Shown one piece after another: positions 42,019 to 50,790 of a DNA stretch of 64,000 nt (positions are counted from its first letter, which is position 1; each line of letters starts with the position of its first letter). The translations under genes and the position numbers were made by a program. The stretch comes from an uncultured Erythrobacter sp. (GTDB lineage Bacteria > Pseudomonadota > Alphaproteobacteria > Sphingomonadales > Sphingomonadaceae). The notes under the pieces are model-generated. The model was not told the origin of the DNA. It made no database searches and was given only the letters and a program-made list of their open reading frames with translations. The DNA lies in contig NZ_OY284433.1 in the NCBI RefSeq assembly GCF_958304185.1, positions 1,736,001 to 1,800,000 of the forward strand, given 5' to 3'.

Positions 42019-44264
42019 GCCGCTTTCTCTCCGATGCCCAATCGCCGCCGGTTTCGGTGGTGATAAACACCCTCAACCGCGCCGAACTGCTTAATGACGC
42101 TATTACCGGCGTGATGCAGCTCGACTATCCGCATGTCGAACTGGTGGTGGTCAACGGCCCATCAAGCGATCATTCGGAAGACGTGCTGGCGCGCTGGCAG
42201 GGACGGATCAAGCATCTGCGCTGCGATGTGCCCAATCTGTCGGTCTCACGAAATGTCGGGATCGAGGGCGCGGCGGGCGAGATCGTTGCCTTCCTCGATG
42301 ACGATGCGGTGCCGCATCCGCACTGGCTGCGCTATCTTGCGCGCAGTTTCGCGGATCCGGCGATTGGCGGCGTGGGCGGTTTTACGGTCGATAATACCGG
42401 GGTGCGCTGGCAGGTGCGCAAGACGGCGTGCGACCGTTTCGGCAATGCCTATTACCCGGCGGATTCCTTTGACGAACGGGTGCTCAATTGGCCCGGCACT
42501 CCGCTCTATCCCAGCCTGCTCGGCACCAATTCCAGTTTCCGCATGGCCGCGCTCCGCGACATCGGCGGGTTCGATCATACCTTCGCCTATCTGCTAGACG
42601 AAACTGACGTCTGTCTGCGGTTGGTCGATGGCGGGTGGAACGTTGTCTATGAACCGGCTGCGATGATCTTCCACCAGTTCGCCGCCAGCCACATCCGTTC
42701 CAGCACGCGCAAAGCCAAAACCCTTTATCCCTCGGTCGTTAGCAAGACCTATTTCATCAATCACCACGGTCGCGCCGCTGGCTATGGCAAGGTCGCGCAG
42801 GCGCTGGAGAATTATCGTGGCGAGCTGATTCGGTCCAATGCCTGGCTGGAAGAGCATGGCGAGATTTCGTCACACCACCGCCAAGCGCTTGATAGCGATG
42901 TCGAAGCCGGGACCGAAGCGGGGATGGAAGCTAGCAGCCGCGCGCTGCTCGAACGCAAGACCAGAGGGGACATGGCAGGTAAGCCCGCGCCAGATCCGTT
43001 CCTTGCGTCCACTATGCCGCGCCCGCTGCGGGTGGTGCTAGTGTCGCAAGGCCTGCCGCCTACCAACGAGGCCGGGATTGCCCGCTGGACGATGCTGCTG
43101 GCCGAAGGGCTGCGCGAGGCAGGGGTGGCGGTCCACATCATCACCCGCGCCCGCGACCTGCCCAGCCGCCGCTTCCGCGACGGCATCTGGTTTCACCAGA
43201 TCGCCGCTGCGGGCGAGGACGCCGATGCGCTTGCCGCTACCTACCGGGTGCCTCGCAGCGGGGTGGCCGACTGGATGGCAGGGGTGATGCGCGAAATCGC
43301 CTTCCTCAAGACCTTCGGGGTCGACCTCGTGTCCTTCCCAATCTGGGATCTTGAGGCGCTGCCAGTGCTCGACGATCCCGATGTGGCAAGCGTCCTGAGC
43401 CTGCACACTAGCTACAGGCTGGCACGTCCGTTCAAGCGCGAATGGACCTCGCGCATCATCTACGGGCGCAGCTTTGTCGAGCCGATGATCGAGGCCGAAC
43501 GGGCGGCGCTTGCCCGCGCGCCGCACATCCTTGCCAACAGTCGCGCGGTGATCGATCAGATCGAAAGCGAATATGACGTCACACTGGGGGAGCGGGCACG
43601 GATCGTACCGCACGGCACGCCGGATATCCTCGCCCTGCTCGGCGTAAAGCTGGACGACAAGTTGGACCGCCAGCGAAAGGGCGAGCCGCTGCGCGTGCTG
43701 TTCGCCGGACGGTTCGAGCCGCGCAAGGGCTATGACCTGGCGCTGAAGGTCGCGGCGCATCTGCGTGGCGATGCGCAAGTGTGCTTCGATTTCGCCGGGG
43801 CAAAACCGGATGCGGCCCTGCTCGACCGGATCAAGGCAGAATATGGCATCGACCCGGCGCGCGATGCGGGCATTCGCTTCCACGGAGAGGTTGATCGCTC
43901 CGCGCTCGAACAGCTCTATTTCGACGCCGACGTTGTGATGATGCCGAGCCGGTTCGAATCCTTCGGACTTGTCGCGATTGAGGCAATGTCGGCAGCGAAC
44001 CCTGTGCTCGCACTTGCGACAGGCGGACTGGCCGAGGTCGTCGAGGATGGGGTCTCGGGCTATCTGTTCGGCAATGATGAGGCATTTGTCAGCGGCGCGG
44101 TGCAGCGTCTCCGGGCGCTTGCAGGTGACCGCGCGGCACTCGGGCGGCTCGCGGAGTCCAGCCACCGTGCATTCTCTGCGCGCTTTTCGGACACGATAAT
44201 GGCCCGCGACGTGGCCGAATACTACCGCAGCATCCTTGCGACTTCAGGAGGCGACGATGATTGA
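42015..44264 (+). CDS. Two-domain glycosyltransferase (GT2 fused to GT4)
   Basis: 749 residues encoding two complete transferases. N-terminal GT2 domain (about 10-260): VSVVINTLNRAELLNDAI, the D-x-D-like AFLDDDAVPHPHWL, LGTNSSFRMAALRDIGGF and the ED-like LDETDVCLR. After a linker rich in Glu/Ala, a GT4 domain begins at about 345 (LRVVLVSQGLPPTNEAGIARW) with the donor-site LRVLFAGRFEPRKGYDL and the E-x7-E MPSRFESFGLVAIEAM. Such bifunctional enzymes can add two consecutive sugars, so a disaccharide repeat is plausible. ATG 42015 overlaps the previous stop and its 3' end overlaps the next gene by 8 bases. No membrane segment. Confidence 0.85.
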   Translation: MSRFLSDAQSPPVSVVINTLNRAELLNDAITGVMQLDYPHVELVVVNGPSSDHSEDVLARWQGRIKHLRCDVPNLSVSRNVGIEGAAGEIVAFLDDDAVPHPHWLRYLARSFADPAIGGVGGFTVDNTGVRWQVRKTACDRFGNAYYPADSFDERVLNWPGTPLYPSLLGTNSSFRMAALRDIGGFDHTFAYLLDETDVCLRLVDGGWNVVYEPAAMIFHQFAASHIRSSTRKAKTLYPSVVSKTYFINHHGRAAGYGKVAQALENYRGELIRSNAWLEEHGEISSHHRQALDSDVEAGTEAGMEASSRALLERKTRGDMAGKPAPDPFLASTMPRPLRVVLVSQGLPPTNEAGIARWTMLLAEGLREAGVAVHIITRARDLPSRRFRDGIWFHQIAAAGEDADALAATYRVPRSGVADWMAGVMREIAFLKTFGVDLVSFPIWDLEALPVLDDPDVASVLSLHTSYRLARPFKREWTSRIIYGRSFVEPMIEAERAALARAPHILANSRAVIDQIESEYDVTLGERARIVPHGTPDILALLGVKLDDKLDRQRKGEPLRVLFAGRFEPRKGYDLALKVAAHLRGDAQVCFDFAGAKPDAALLDRIKAEYGIDPARDAGIRFHGEVDRSALEQLYFDADVVMMPSRFESFGLVAIEAMSAANPVLALATGGLAEVVEDGVSGYLFGNDEAFVSGAVQRLRALAGDRAALGRLAESSHRAFSARFSDTIMARDVAEYYRSILATSGGDDD

Positions 44265-44643
44265 TCCCGAATGGCTGGCTCAAGCGGCGATGATGGCCGA
44301 AACGCCAACCTCTGGGCACGAGGCGGCCAGCCTTGCAGAGGAACTCGGAGACGAGCGCGAGGTCCTGCCGTGGCTGCTACTGACGCGTAGTGGATTTTCA
44401 GGCTGGCCGGAAGCACGGGCAGCACTGTCCGAAGCGGCTAAGGCGGTTATCCGCCCACGGGCGCTCATGCACACCGCCCGCGGCGGGGTGCTGATGGAAC
44501 AGAGCGAAGCGTGCAAGGACGCCCAGTTACGCGCCATTGCGGTGAGCCAAGAAGCCGATCGCTGGGCCGTGGACGACACGATCCGCATCCGCCGGGCCAT
44601 CTCACGCCGCCCGCAACCCAACGACTTTATTGCGACGATTTGA
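44257..44643 (+). CDS. Hypothetical protein of the glycan island
   Basis: 128 residues from ATG 44257, which has AGGAG 6 bases upstream and overlaps the glycosyltransferase end by 8 bases. The product is mostly helical (EWLAQAAMMAETPTSGHEAASLAEELGDEREVLPWLLLTRSG) with an Arg-rich C-terminal part ending in PQPNDFIATI. No family recognised. Its N-terminal segment could be a TPR-like helix pair. Function unknown; co-transcribed with the transferases. Shadow frames on the minus strand are weaker. Confidence 0.55.
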   Translation: MIDPEWLAQAAMMAETPTSGHEAASLAEELGDEREVLPWLLLTRSGFSGWPEARAALSEAAKAVIRPRALMHTARGGVLMEQSEACKDAQLRAIAVSQEADRWAVDDTIRIRRAISRRPQPNDFIATI

Positions 44644-44645
44644 TT

Positions 44646-45521
44646 ATGCGCAAAATCGATCCATCCGACCTCCTGGCAACCATTGCTTCAATGAGTCAGC
44701 GTCTTGATATGCTGGAAGCAACCACAGGGGAAATGAGGCAGCTCGTCGGGCCATTTGGCGTCCCTTTTCCAGATGGAACCATGTTGACGCAGACAATTCA
44801 TGGGTTGAAGTATTTCATCGACCCACAGGACTTAATCATCGCGCCACAAATGGTGGTCTATCGTCAGTGGGAAGCCGATATATCTGACCTTTTCAGATTA
44901 TTGTGCCGCCCTGATTCGGTGGTCATTGATGTCGGAGCCAATTTTGGCTATTTTTCGGTACTTGCTGCCAATTTGATCGGCACGAGCAATAGCGGACAAG
45001 TTATCTCGTTCGAGCCCAATCCGTATTTGTGCAAACTTTTTCGTCGTAACCGGGAGATTAACTGGTCAATCGCACCGGTAACGCTCCACGAAATGGCGTT
45101 GGGCGATTCCGATGATAATTTAACCCTTTACGTGCCTGTGGAACATGGCGCCAATGGCAGCCTGTCTGCACCCGCTGGGATGGAATGCACACAAATACCG
45201 GTCCCGGTGAAGCCGCTGGACGATGTGCTCCCTCCGGATCTGGCGGTGGATCTTATGAAGATCGATGTGGAGGGCCACGAAGCGTCCGTTCTGCGCGGGG
45301 CGCGCAAGGTCATTGCCCGCAGCCCGAACCTGCACCTGATCCTTGAATGGTCACAAAAGCAGATGAAGGCGGCAGGAATCACGCCCGAAGATGTATTGCA
45401 ATTGCTCGAGGGGTTTGTGCCACACCGGATTGTCTTGGGCTCTGGGCCGCTCGATCACCCGGAGTCGATCGAGTGGTTGATGGCGCAGGACTATACCGAT
45501 GTTTTGTTTGTCAGGCGCTGA
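44646..45521 (+). CDS. FkbM-type methyltransferase
   Basis: 291 residues from ATG 44646, 2 bases after the previous stop. FkbM domain: VVIDVGANFGYFSVLAANLIG with the acidic VISFEPNPYLCKLFRRN, then VDLMKIDVEGHEASVLRGARKVIARSPNLHLILEW, which is the diagnostic IDVEGxE signature. Such enzymes O-methylate sugars or polyketides; here the glycan is the likely substrate. The first 500 bases are distinctly AT-richer than the surroundings, hinting that this gene or its N-terminal half arrived by recombination. A short helical N-terminus (about 60 residues) precedes the domain. Confidence 0.85.
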   Translation: MRKIDPSDLLATIASMSQRLDMLEATTGEMRQLVGPFGVPFPDGTMLTQTIHGLKYFIDPQDLIIAPQMVVYRQWEADISDLFRLLCRPDSVVIDVGANFGYFSVLAANLIGTSNSGQVISFEPNPYLCKLFRRNREINWSIAPVTLHEMALGDSDDNLTLYVPVEHGANGSLSAPAGMECTQIPVPVKPLDDVLPPDLAVDLMKIDVEGHEASVLRGARKVIARSPNLHLILEWSQKQMKAAGITPEDVLQLLEGFVPHRIVLGSGPLDHPESIEWLMAQDYTDVLFVRR

Positions 45522-45535
45522 ACCTTGACCCCATC

Positions 45536-46900
45536 ATGACCATCCTCCTCGACGCCTACAACATCGCTCGCTCGCACGGTACGGGGGTGGCTACCTATGG
45601 CCGCAACCTTGCGCGGGCGGCTGCGGGGTTGGGGTTTGAGGTCAACTTGATGTTCGGCACCCGCGCGGGACATTCGCGCAAGCAGCCGCTGCTCAACGAA
45701 ATCGCTCTGGCAGAGGGTGATGATGGGCAGTCCGATCCTCGCAAGCGGAGGGCGCTAGCGCTCCCCGGTCAGGTCGCCAAAGCCACCGGCGGCGTCTTCG
45801 GCACCCGTCAGGCGCGCGAAGTCTCGCTTTCGGGCGAGGTGATCCTGCCGCCGGCGCTCGGCGTGCCGGGTGCGCGCTACTGGCACACGCCGCAGCTCTA
45901 CGAACTGGCCACCGCCGCGTTCCGGGCCACGGGACGGATGACGCGGGTCGCGCTGCCGGGGACGGACATCGCCCATTGGACCTATCCGCTGCCGGTCAAG
46001 ACGCCGGGCGCGGCCAATGTTTATACGCTGCACGATCTGGTGCCGCTGCGCCTTCCCTACACCACCGCTGATCACAAGCGGCACTATCTGGCCCTGTGCC
46101 AGCGGATCGCGCGCGAGGCGGATCACATCCTCACCGTGTCCGAGCATTCGCGTGCCGACATCATCCGCATCTTGGGTGTCGAGGAGAACAGGGTCACCAA
46201 CCTCTACCAGTCGACCGATATTGCCAGACTGATTGAAAGCGTATCGCCCGAACAGATCGCGCAGGAGGTCGAAGGGCTGCTGGGCGTCGGAATGCGCGAG
46301 TACTATCTGTTCTTCGGCGCGCTCGAACCGAAGAAGAACCTCGCCCGGCTGCTCGAGGCGCATCTGATGAGCGGATCGCGGCACCCGTTGGTGATTGTCG
46401 GTGCGCCCGGATGGGGAAGCGAGCGTGATGTCGCCCTGCTCAAGCAGCTGGCCGAGTTGGACACCGAAAAGCGCATCAAGTGGCTTGGCTATCTGCCGCG
46501 CCAGACTTTGGCCACGGCGATTGCCGGGGCGCGGGCGGTGATGTTCCCCTCATTGTATGAAGGTTTCGGGCTTCCGGTGCTGGAAGCGATGTCGCTCGGC
46601 ACCCCGGTCATTACCAGCGCCACATCCTCGCTGCCCGAAGTGGCGGGCGAGGCGGCTGTAATGATCGATCCCTATGATGTGCGGTCCATAGCGTGGGCGA
46701 TCAAGGCGCTGGACGATGATGACAGCGCCGTCGCAGAGATGGGGCAACGCGGCCTCTTACAGGCAGAACGTTTCAGCGCAGACGCCTATCGCCAACGGCT
46801 GGGCGAATTTTATGCGCAGCTCACCGGCACGGCATCACCGCTTCCACACAATGCCCGGGCCGCGCCGCCTATCCCGATTACAAAGGCACAATCAGCATGA
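45536..46900 (+). CDS. Glycosyltransferase family 4
   Basis: 454 residues from ATG 45536 (14 bases after the methyltransferase stop). N-terminal ILLDAYNIARSHGTGVATYGRNLARAA, a 100-residue middle with IAHWTYPLPVKTPGAANVYTLHDLVPLRLPY, then donor domain YYLFFGALEPKKNLARLLEAH and E-x7-E FPSLYEGFGLPVLEAMSLG. It probably adds a sugar to the lipid-linked glycan. Longer frames upstream lie in the methyltransferase gene. The stop overlaps the outer-membrane lipoprotein gene by 4 bases (ATGA). Confidence 0.85.
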   Translation: MTILLDAYNIARSHGTGVATYGRNLARAAAGLGFEVNLMFGTRAGHSRKQPLLNEIALAEGDDGQSDPRKRRALALPGQVAKATGGVFGTRQAREVSLSGEVILPPALGVPGARYWHTPQLYELATAAFRATGRMTRVALPGTDIAHWTYPLPVKTPGAANVYTLHDLVPLRLPYTTADHKRHYLALCQRIAREADHILTVSEHSRADIIRILGVEENRVTNLYQSTDIARLIESVSPEQIAQEVEGLLGVGMREYYLFFGALEPKKNLARLLEAHLMSGSRHPLVIVGAPGWGSERDVALLKQLAELDTEKRIKWLGYLPRQTLATAIAGARAVMFPSLYEGFGLPVLEAMSLGTPVITSATSSLPEVAGEAAVMIDPYDVRSIAWAIKALDDDDSAVAEMGQRGLLQAERFSADAYRQRLGEFYAQLTGTASPLPHNARAAPPIPITKAQSA

Positions 46901-48090
46901 ACCGCCCCACGTCCACTACCGGAACCGTCGCACGCCTCGTGCTTGCGCTGCTGCTCGCCGGATTGGCCGGTGCCTGCACCACGCTGGGTGCAGCCGGGCC
47001 GTCGTCCGGTCAGGTTCGCAAGGCCGACGGGGCGGACTATGCCGGGTCGCAGGTCGCGCTGGTCGACCTCGATCCGCTGACCTACAAGCGGATTGCGGCC
47101 TTTGAACAGTCGCTTGGCCTGGCGCAGCAATTTGGTGAAGGCGGCGCAGGCGAAGTGCTCATCGGCCCCGGCGATGTGCTCGACATCGCGATGTGGGAAG
47201 CACCGCCTGCTGTGCTGTTCGGCGGCGGAGCGGTCATCCCTGGGCTCGACGCGGGCGCGCAGAACCGCACTGTCGTCCAGCAAGTGGTCGATGGGACTGG
47301 CAGGATCAGCGTACCATTTGCCGGAACGATTGAAGCGGCCGGGCAGACGCCGGCCGCGATCGAGCGCGCCATCGTCGCGCGGCTGGCGGGCCGCGCCAAT
47401 GATCCTCAGGTCAACGTCCGGCTGTCGCTCAACGATTCGCGCAATGTCACGGTGCTGGGCGAAATCGCGGCCAGCCGCCGCGTGCCGCTGGGCCCCCGCG
47501 GCGAGCGACTGCTCGACATCATCGCGAGCGCCGGTGGCCCCCGCGCGCCCGTACACCAGACCACGGTGCAGGTCAGTCGCGGCGGCGCTTCGGCGACGAT
47601 GGCGCTGGAGGCGATCATTGCCCAACCGGCACAGAATATTCGGATGCGCCCGGAAGACGTCGTGACGGTGCTGCACCAGCCCTATAGCTTCATTGCAATG
47701 GGCGCCGTGGCAACCAGCGCGGAAATCCCCTTCGAAGGGCGGGGCATCTCGCTGGCGCAGGCCTTGGCGCGGGTCGGCGGGTTACGCGATAACCAAGCCA
47801 ATATCCGCGGTGTGTTTGTGTTCCGGCTTGAGCAACCAGAGGCGCTGGATCCAGCGAAGCGTATGGCAACGCAAGCGCTTGAGGATGGCCGCGTCCCGGT
47901 CATCTATCGGCTTGATCTGTCAGACGCCCGCGGGTTCTTCGTGGCGCAGGAATTCCAGATCCGTGATCAGGATGTGGTCTATGTCTCGACGGCACCGGGA
48001 GCGGAGTTGCGGGAATTCCTGTCGACCGTGACCAGCCTCGCATTCTCGGCCATCGCGATCGGCAATGTTGTGACCAATAACGGCAACTGA
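46897..48090 (+). CDS. Outer-membrane polysaccharide export lipoprotein, KpsD/Wza type
   Basis: 397 residues. Signal peptide with lipobox LAGAC (Cys27), then two or more polysaccharide-export (SLBB-like) domains: VLIGPGDVLDIAMWEAPP and VDGTGRISVPFAGTIEAAGQTPAAIERAIVARL, followed by VTVLGEIAASRRVPLGPRGERLLDIIASAGGP and later SAEIPFEGRGISLAQALARVGGLRD. This is the OPX family (Wza, KpsD), which forms the channel in the outer membrane. It closes the operon; the export route would be KpsMT through KpsE to this channel. The ATG overlaps the previous stop (ATGA). After it lies a 490-base gap. Confidence 0.9.
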   Translation: MNRPTSTTGTVARLVLALLLAGLAGACTTLGAAGPSSGQVRKADGADYAGSQVALVDLDPLTYKRIAAFEQSLGLAQQFGEGGAGEVLIGPGDVLDIAMWEAPPAVLFGGGAVIPGLDAGAQNRTVVQQVVDGTGRISVPFAGTIEAAGQTPAAIERAIVARLAGRANDPQVNVRLSLNDSRNVTVLGEIAASRRVPLGPRGERLLDIIASAGGPRAPVHQTTVQVSRGGASATMALEAIIAQPAQNIRMRPEDVVTVLHQPYSFIAMGAVATSAEIPFEGRGISLAQALARVGGLRDNQANIRGVFVFRLEQPEALDPAKRMATQALEDGRVPVIYRLDLSDARGFFVAQEFQIRDQDVVYVSTAPGAELREFLSTVTSLAFSAIAIGNVVTNNGN

Positions 48091-48307
48091 CGCTGCGGGC
48101 GGACGGCCTGCGATCTGACGCGAGTGGTCGCAAAAACAAGCATGAAATCAACAATCCAGTGTGTTGCAGTCGCGACACAGCGGCCCATTGCATGAGCCTC
48201 CGGCAAGGCACTCAGATGGCGGAATTGCGCCAATTGCATGGACCCAGGCTTCTTCTGCCCCTTTGGCTGTCAAGTGACCGTTTGCCGGTCGAGGTCGCGC
48301 GCCAGCG

Positions 48308-48428
48308 CGGCGATGGCGGCGTGATCGCGTTTGATCGCAGCGGCGCGGTGACGATGGCGTTCAACTCTCCCGGCATGAAACGCGCGGTTGCTGGAGCAGG
48401 CCGCCAGCCCTTCGCCGGCATCCGTTAG
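48308..48428 (+). pseudogene. C-terminal remnant of an isoaspartyl peptidase / plant-type asparaginase
   Basis: A frame of about 39 codons reads GDGGVIAFDRSGAVTMAFNS, then PGMKRAV, ending at TAG 48426-48428. This closely matches the C-terminal strand of Ntn-hydrolase isoaspartyl peptidases (G.GGVIALDR.G...M.FNT.GM.RG). The N-terminal three-quarters, including the catalytic Thr, are not found upstream. The rest of the gap 48091-48583 shows no gene. It therefore looks like a deletion scar next to the capsule operon. Confidence 0.55.
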
Positions 48429-48583
48429 GCCCTGGAATCCCGCAACAGGCGCTTCCCAGACCTGTCGCAAATCCGCCGCACTTGGTCGGTCTTCATCGCC
48501 CATCGGTCCGATTTTGGCTTGCATTCGCCGGGCTTGGCGTTAGGCGAAAGATACGTTATCTCATTATTTCAACGGGACCCCCC

Positions 48584-50773
48584 ATGATCAAGCACAAGAC
48601 GCAAACCGCGTCCTCTCACCTTGCACTCGCAGCCGTGCTGGGTCTGGCCTTTGCCGCCACGCCCGCGCTCGCGGAAACGGCCGAAGCGGAAGCGGCGGAG
48701 CAGCCTACTGGCAGCGCTCCGGTGGAGGATGACGTCCACAACCGCCAAGCCGACGGGATCGGCACCATCATCGTCAGCGCGCAGGGCCTCAAGGAGCTCG
48801 ACGTGCTGGCCGGCACCAGCGTGGTCGAAATCCGCGACATCCAGCGCGACGGCGTGACCGGCCAGATCGGCGATCTGCTGACCAAGCTCCCCGGCGTCTC
48901 TGCCACCAGCTTCGCGCCCGGTTCTTCGCGCCCCGTGCTGCGCGGCCAGCAGGGTGAGCGGGTGCGCGTGCTGGTCGACGGCGTCGGCACCTCGGACGTA
49001 TCGAACACCTCGGTAGATCACGCCACCACCATCGACCCGATCACGGTCGAGCGGATCGAAGTGCTGCGCGGCCCCGCAGTGCTGCTCTACGGCAGCCAGG
49101 CGATCGGCGGCGCGGTCAACGTGATCGACAAGCGCATCCCGACTCGGATGCCCGATCATGGCATCCACCTCGATGCGTTCGGCGGGATCGACAGCGCCAC
49201 CAACCTGCGCACCGGCGCGGGCAGCCTCGACGTCGGGGTGGGGACAAGCCTCGTGTTCCACGTCGATGGTTCGTGGCGTCAGACCGATGACGTCGAAATC
49301 GGCGGCTTCCAAGTCGCACCGGCGCTGCGGGCCGATTTGCTGGCCGATGCCGACGCGGAGGCGGATGAAGGCGCGCTGGAAGAAGCGGCCGAGCTGCGTG
49401 AAGCCGCCAATCAGCGCGGCACCGTGCCCAACTCGGCGATGGAAAGCTGGACGGTAAATGCTGGCCTCGGCGTGATCCTGGGCGAAAGCACCTTCGGCGC
49501 ATCGCTTGGCTGGTATGACACCAGCTACGGCGTCCCCACTCGCCCCGGCGCAGGCCACCACCATGGCGGCGAAGGAGGCGGCGAAGAGGAAGCGGAAGGC
49601 GAAGAACTCGTCACCATCGGCCTCAAGCAGTTCCGCGCCGACTTCAAGGGCGACGTCTTCCTTGGTGACGGCGCGTTTGAACGCCTGAAGCTGCGGGTCG
49701 GCTATTCGGACTACACCCACACCGAATTCGAAGGCGCCGAAGTCGGCACGGTGTTCGATTCCACCAGCGTCGAAGCCCGCGCCGAACTGGTGCAGAACAC
49801 CGGCGGCACCCTGCGCGGATCGAGCGGCATTCAATACCAGCACCGCGATTTCTTCGCAGTCGGGGCCGAAGCCTATATCCCGCCCAACCTGACCGATCAG
49901 GTCGCGCTGTTCACGCTTCAGGAACTGGGCACCGGCCCGTTCCAGATCGAAGCGGCAGGCCGCGCCGAATTCACCAAGGTCGAGGCCCAGACCCTCGGCA
50001 TCGAGCGTGATTTCGATACCTTCTCCGGCGCGCTCGGCGTGGTCTACGAAGGCATCGACGGCATCCGCGTCGGCATCAACGGCTCGCGCGCCGAGCGTGC
50101 ACCAAGCGCCGAAGAGCTGTTCTCCAACGGCCCGCACATCGCCACGCAGGCGTTTGAAATCGGCGACGCCAATCTCCGGACCGAAACCGCCTGGGGACTT
50201 GAAGCCTATGCCCGTGGCAGCATTGGTGCCGGGACGTTCAACCTCACGGTGTTCAAGCAGTGGTTCGGCAACTACATCTTCCTTGAGGAAACCGGTGAGG
50301 AAGAGGACGATCTGCCGGTCTTCCAATACCTCCAGCAGGATGCCGACTTCTTCGGGATCGAAGCCGATGTGAACTATCCGATCATCGACGGCGAAGGCTT
50401 CCGCCTGATCACCGATCTGCGCGCCTCCTATGTCGAGGCCGAACTGGCCGATGGCACCGCCGTGCCGCGCATCCCGCCGCTGAGCCTGCTCGGCGCGCTG
50501 GAAGCCCAGACCGGCGCGTTCGACGTGCGCGGCGAAGTGCAATGGTTCGACAAGCAGGACCGCACGACTGCGTTCGAAACGCCGACCGACAGCTTCACGC
50601 TGGTCAACGCTTTGATCGCATGGCGTCCGCTGGCTGATAACCAGAACGTCACGCTGCAACTGGCCGCCGACAACATCTTCGATGTCAACGGCCGCCGCCA
50701 TGCCAGCTTCACCAAGGACTTCGTTCCGCTGGTGGGCCGCAACTTCCGCGCGAGCGTGCGCCTCAGCTTCTGA
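48584..50773 (+). CDS. TonB-dependent outer-membrane receptor with His-rich loop, probably zinc uptake
   Basis: 729 residues from ATG 48584. A signal peptide (LALAAVLGLAFAATPALA) precedes a plug domain (LLTKLPGVSATSFAPGSSRPVLRGQQGERVRVLVDGV, then ERIEVLRGPAVLLYGSQAIGGAVNVID) and a beta barrel ending in aromatic FRASVRLSF. Near residue 324 an extracellular loop contains GHHHGGEGGGEEEAEGEE, a His/acid-rich patch as in the ZnuD zinc receptors, so a divalent-metal (zinc) cargo is likely. Imports need TonB/ExbBD encoded elsewhere. The 30 bases upstream are AT-rich (TACGTTATCTCATTATTTC) and might include a Zur-like half-site; no clear palindrome. It is not part of the capsule operon. Confidence 0.85.
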   Translation: MIKHKTQTASSHLALAAVLGLAFAATPALAETAEAEAAEQPTGSAPVEDDVHNRQADGIGTIIVSAQGLKELDVLAGTSVVEIRDIQRDGVTGQIGDLLTKLPGVSATSFAPGSSRPVLRGQQGERVRVLVDGVGTSDVSNTSVDHATTIDPITVERIEVLRGPAVLLYGSQAIGGAVNVIDKRIPTRMPDHGIHLDAFGGIDSATNLRTGAGSLDVGVGTSLVFHVDGSWRQTDDVEIGGFQVAPALRADLLADADAEADEGALEEAAELREAANQRGTVPNSAMESWTVNAGLGVILGESTFGASLGWYDTSYGVPTRPGAGHHHGGEGGGEEEAEGEELVTIGLKQFRADFKGDVFLGDGAFERLKLRVGYSDYTHTEFEGAEVGTVFDSTSVEARAELVQNTGGTLRGSSGIQYQHRDFFAVGAEAYIPPNLTDQVALFTLQELGTGPFQIEAAGRAEFTKVEAQTLGIERDFDTFSGALGVVYEGIDGIRVGINGSRAERAPSAEELFSNGPHIATQAFEIGDANLRTETAWGLEAYARGSIGAGTFNLTVFKQWFGNYIFLEETGEEEDDLPVFQYLQQDADFFGIEADVNYPIIDGEGFRLITDLRASYVEAELADGTAVPRIPPLSLLGALEAQTGAFDVRGEVQWFDKQDRTTAFETPTDSFTLVNALIAWRPLADNQNVTLQLAADNIFDVNGRRHASFTKDFVPLVGRNFRASVRLSF

Positions 50774-50790
50774 CTATTTCAAAGAACGGG

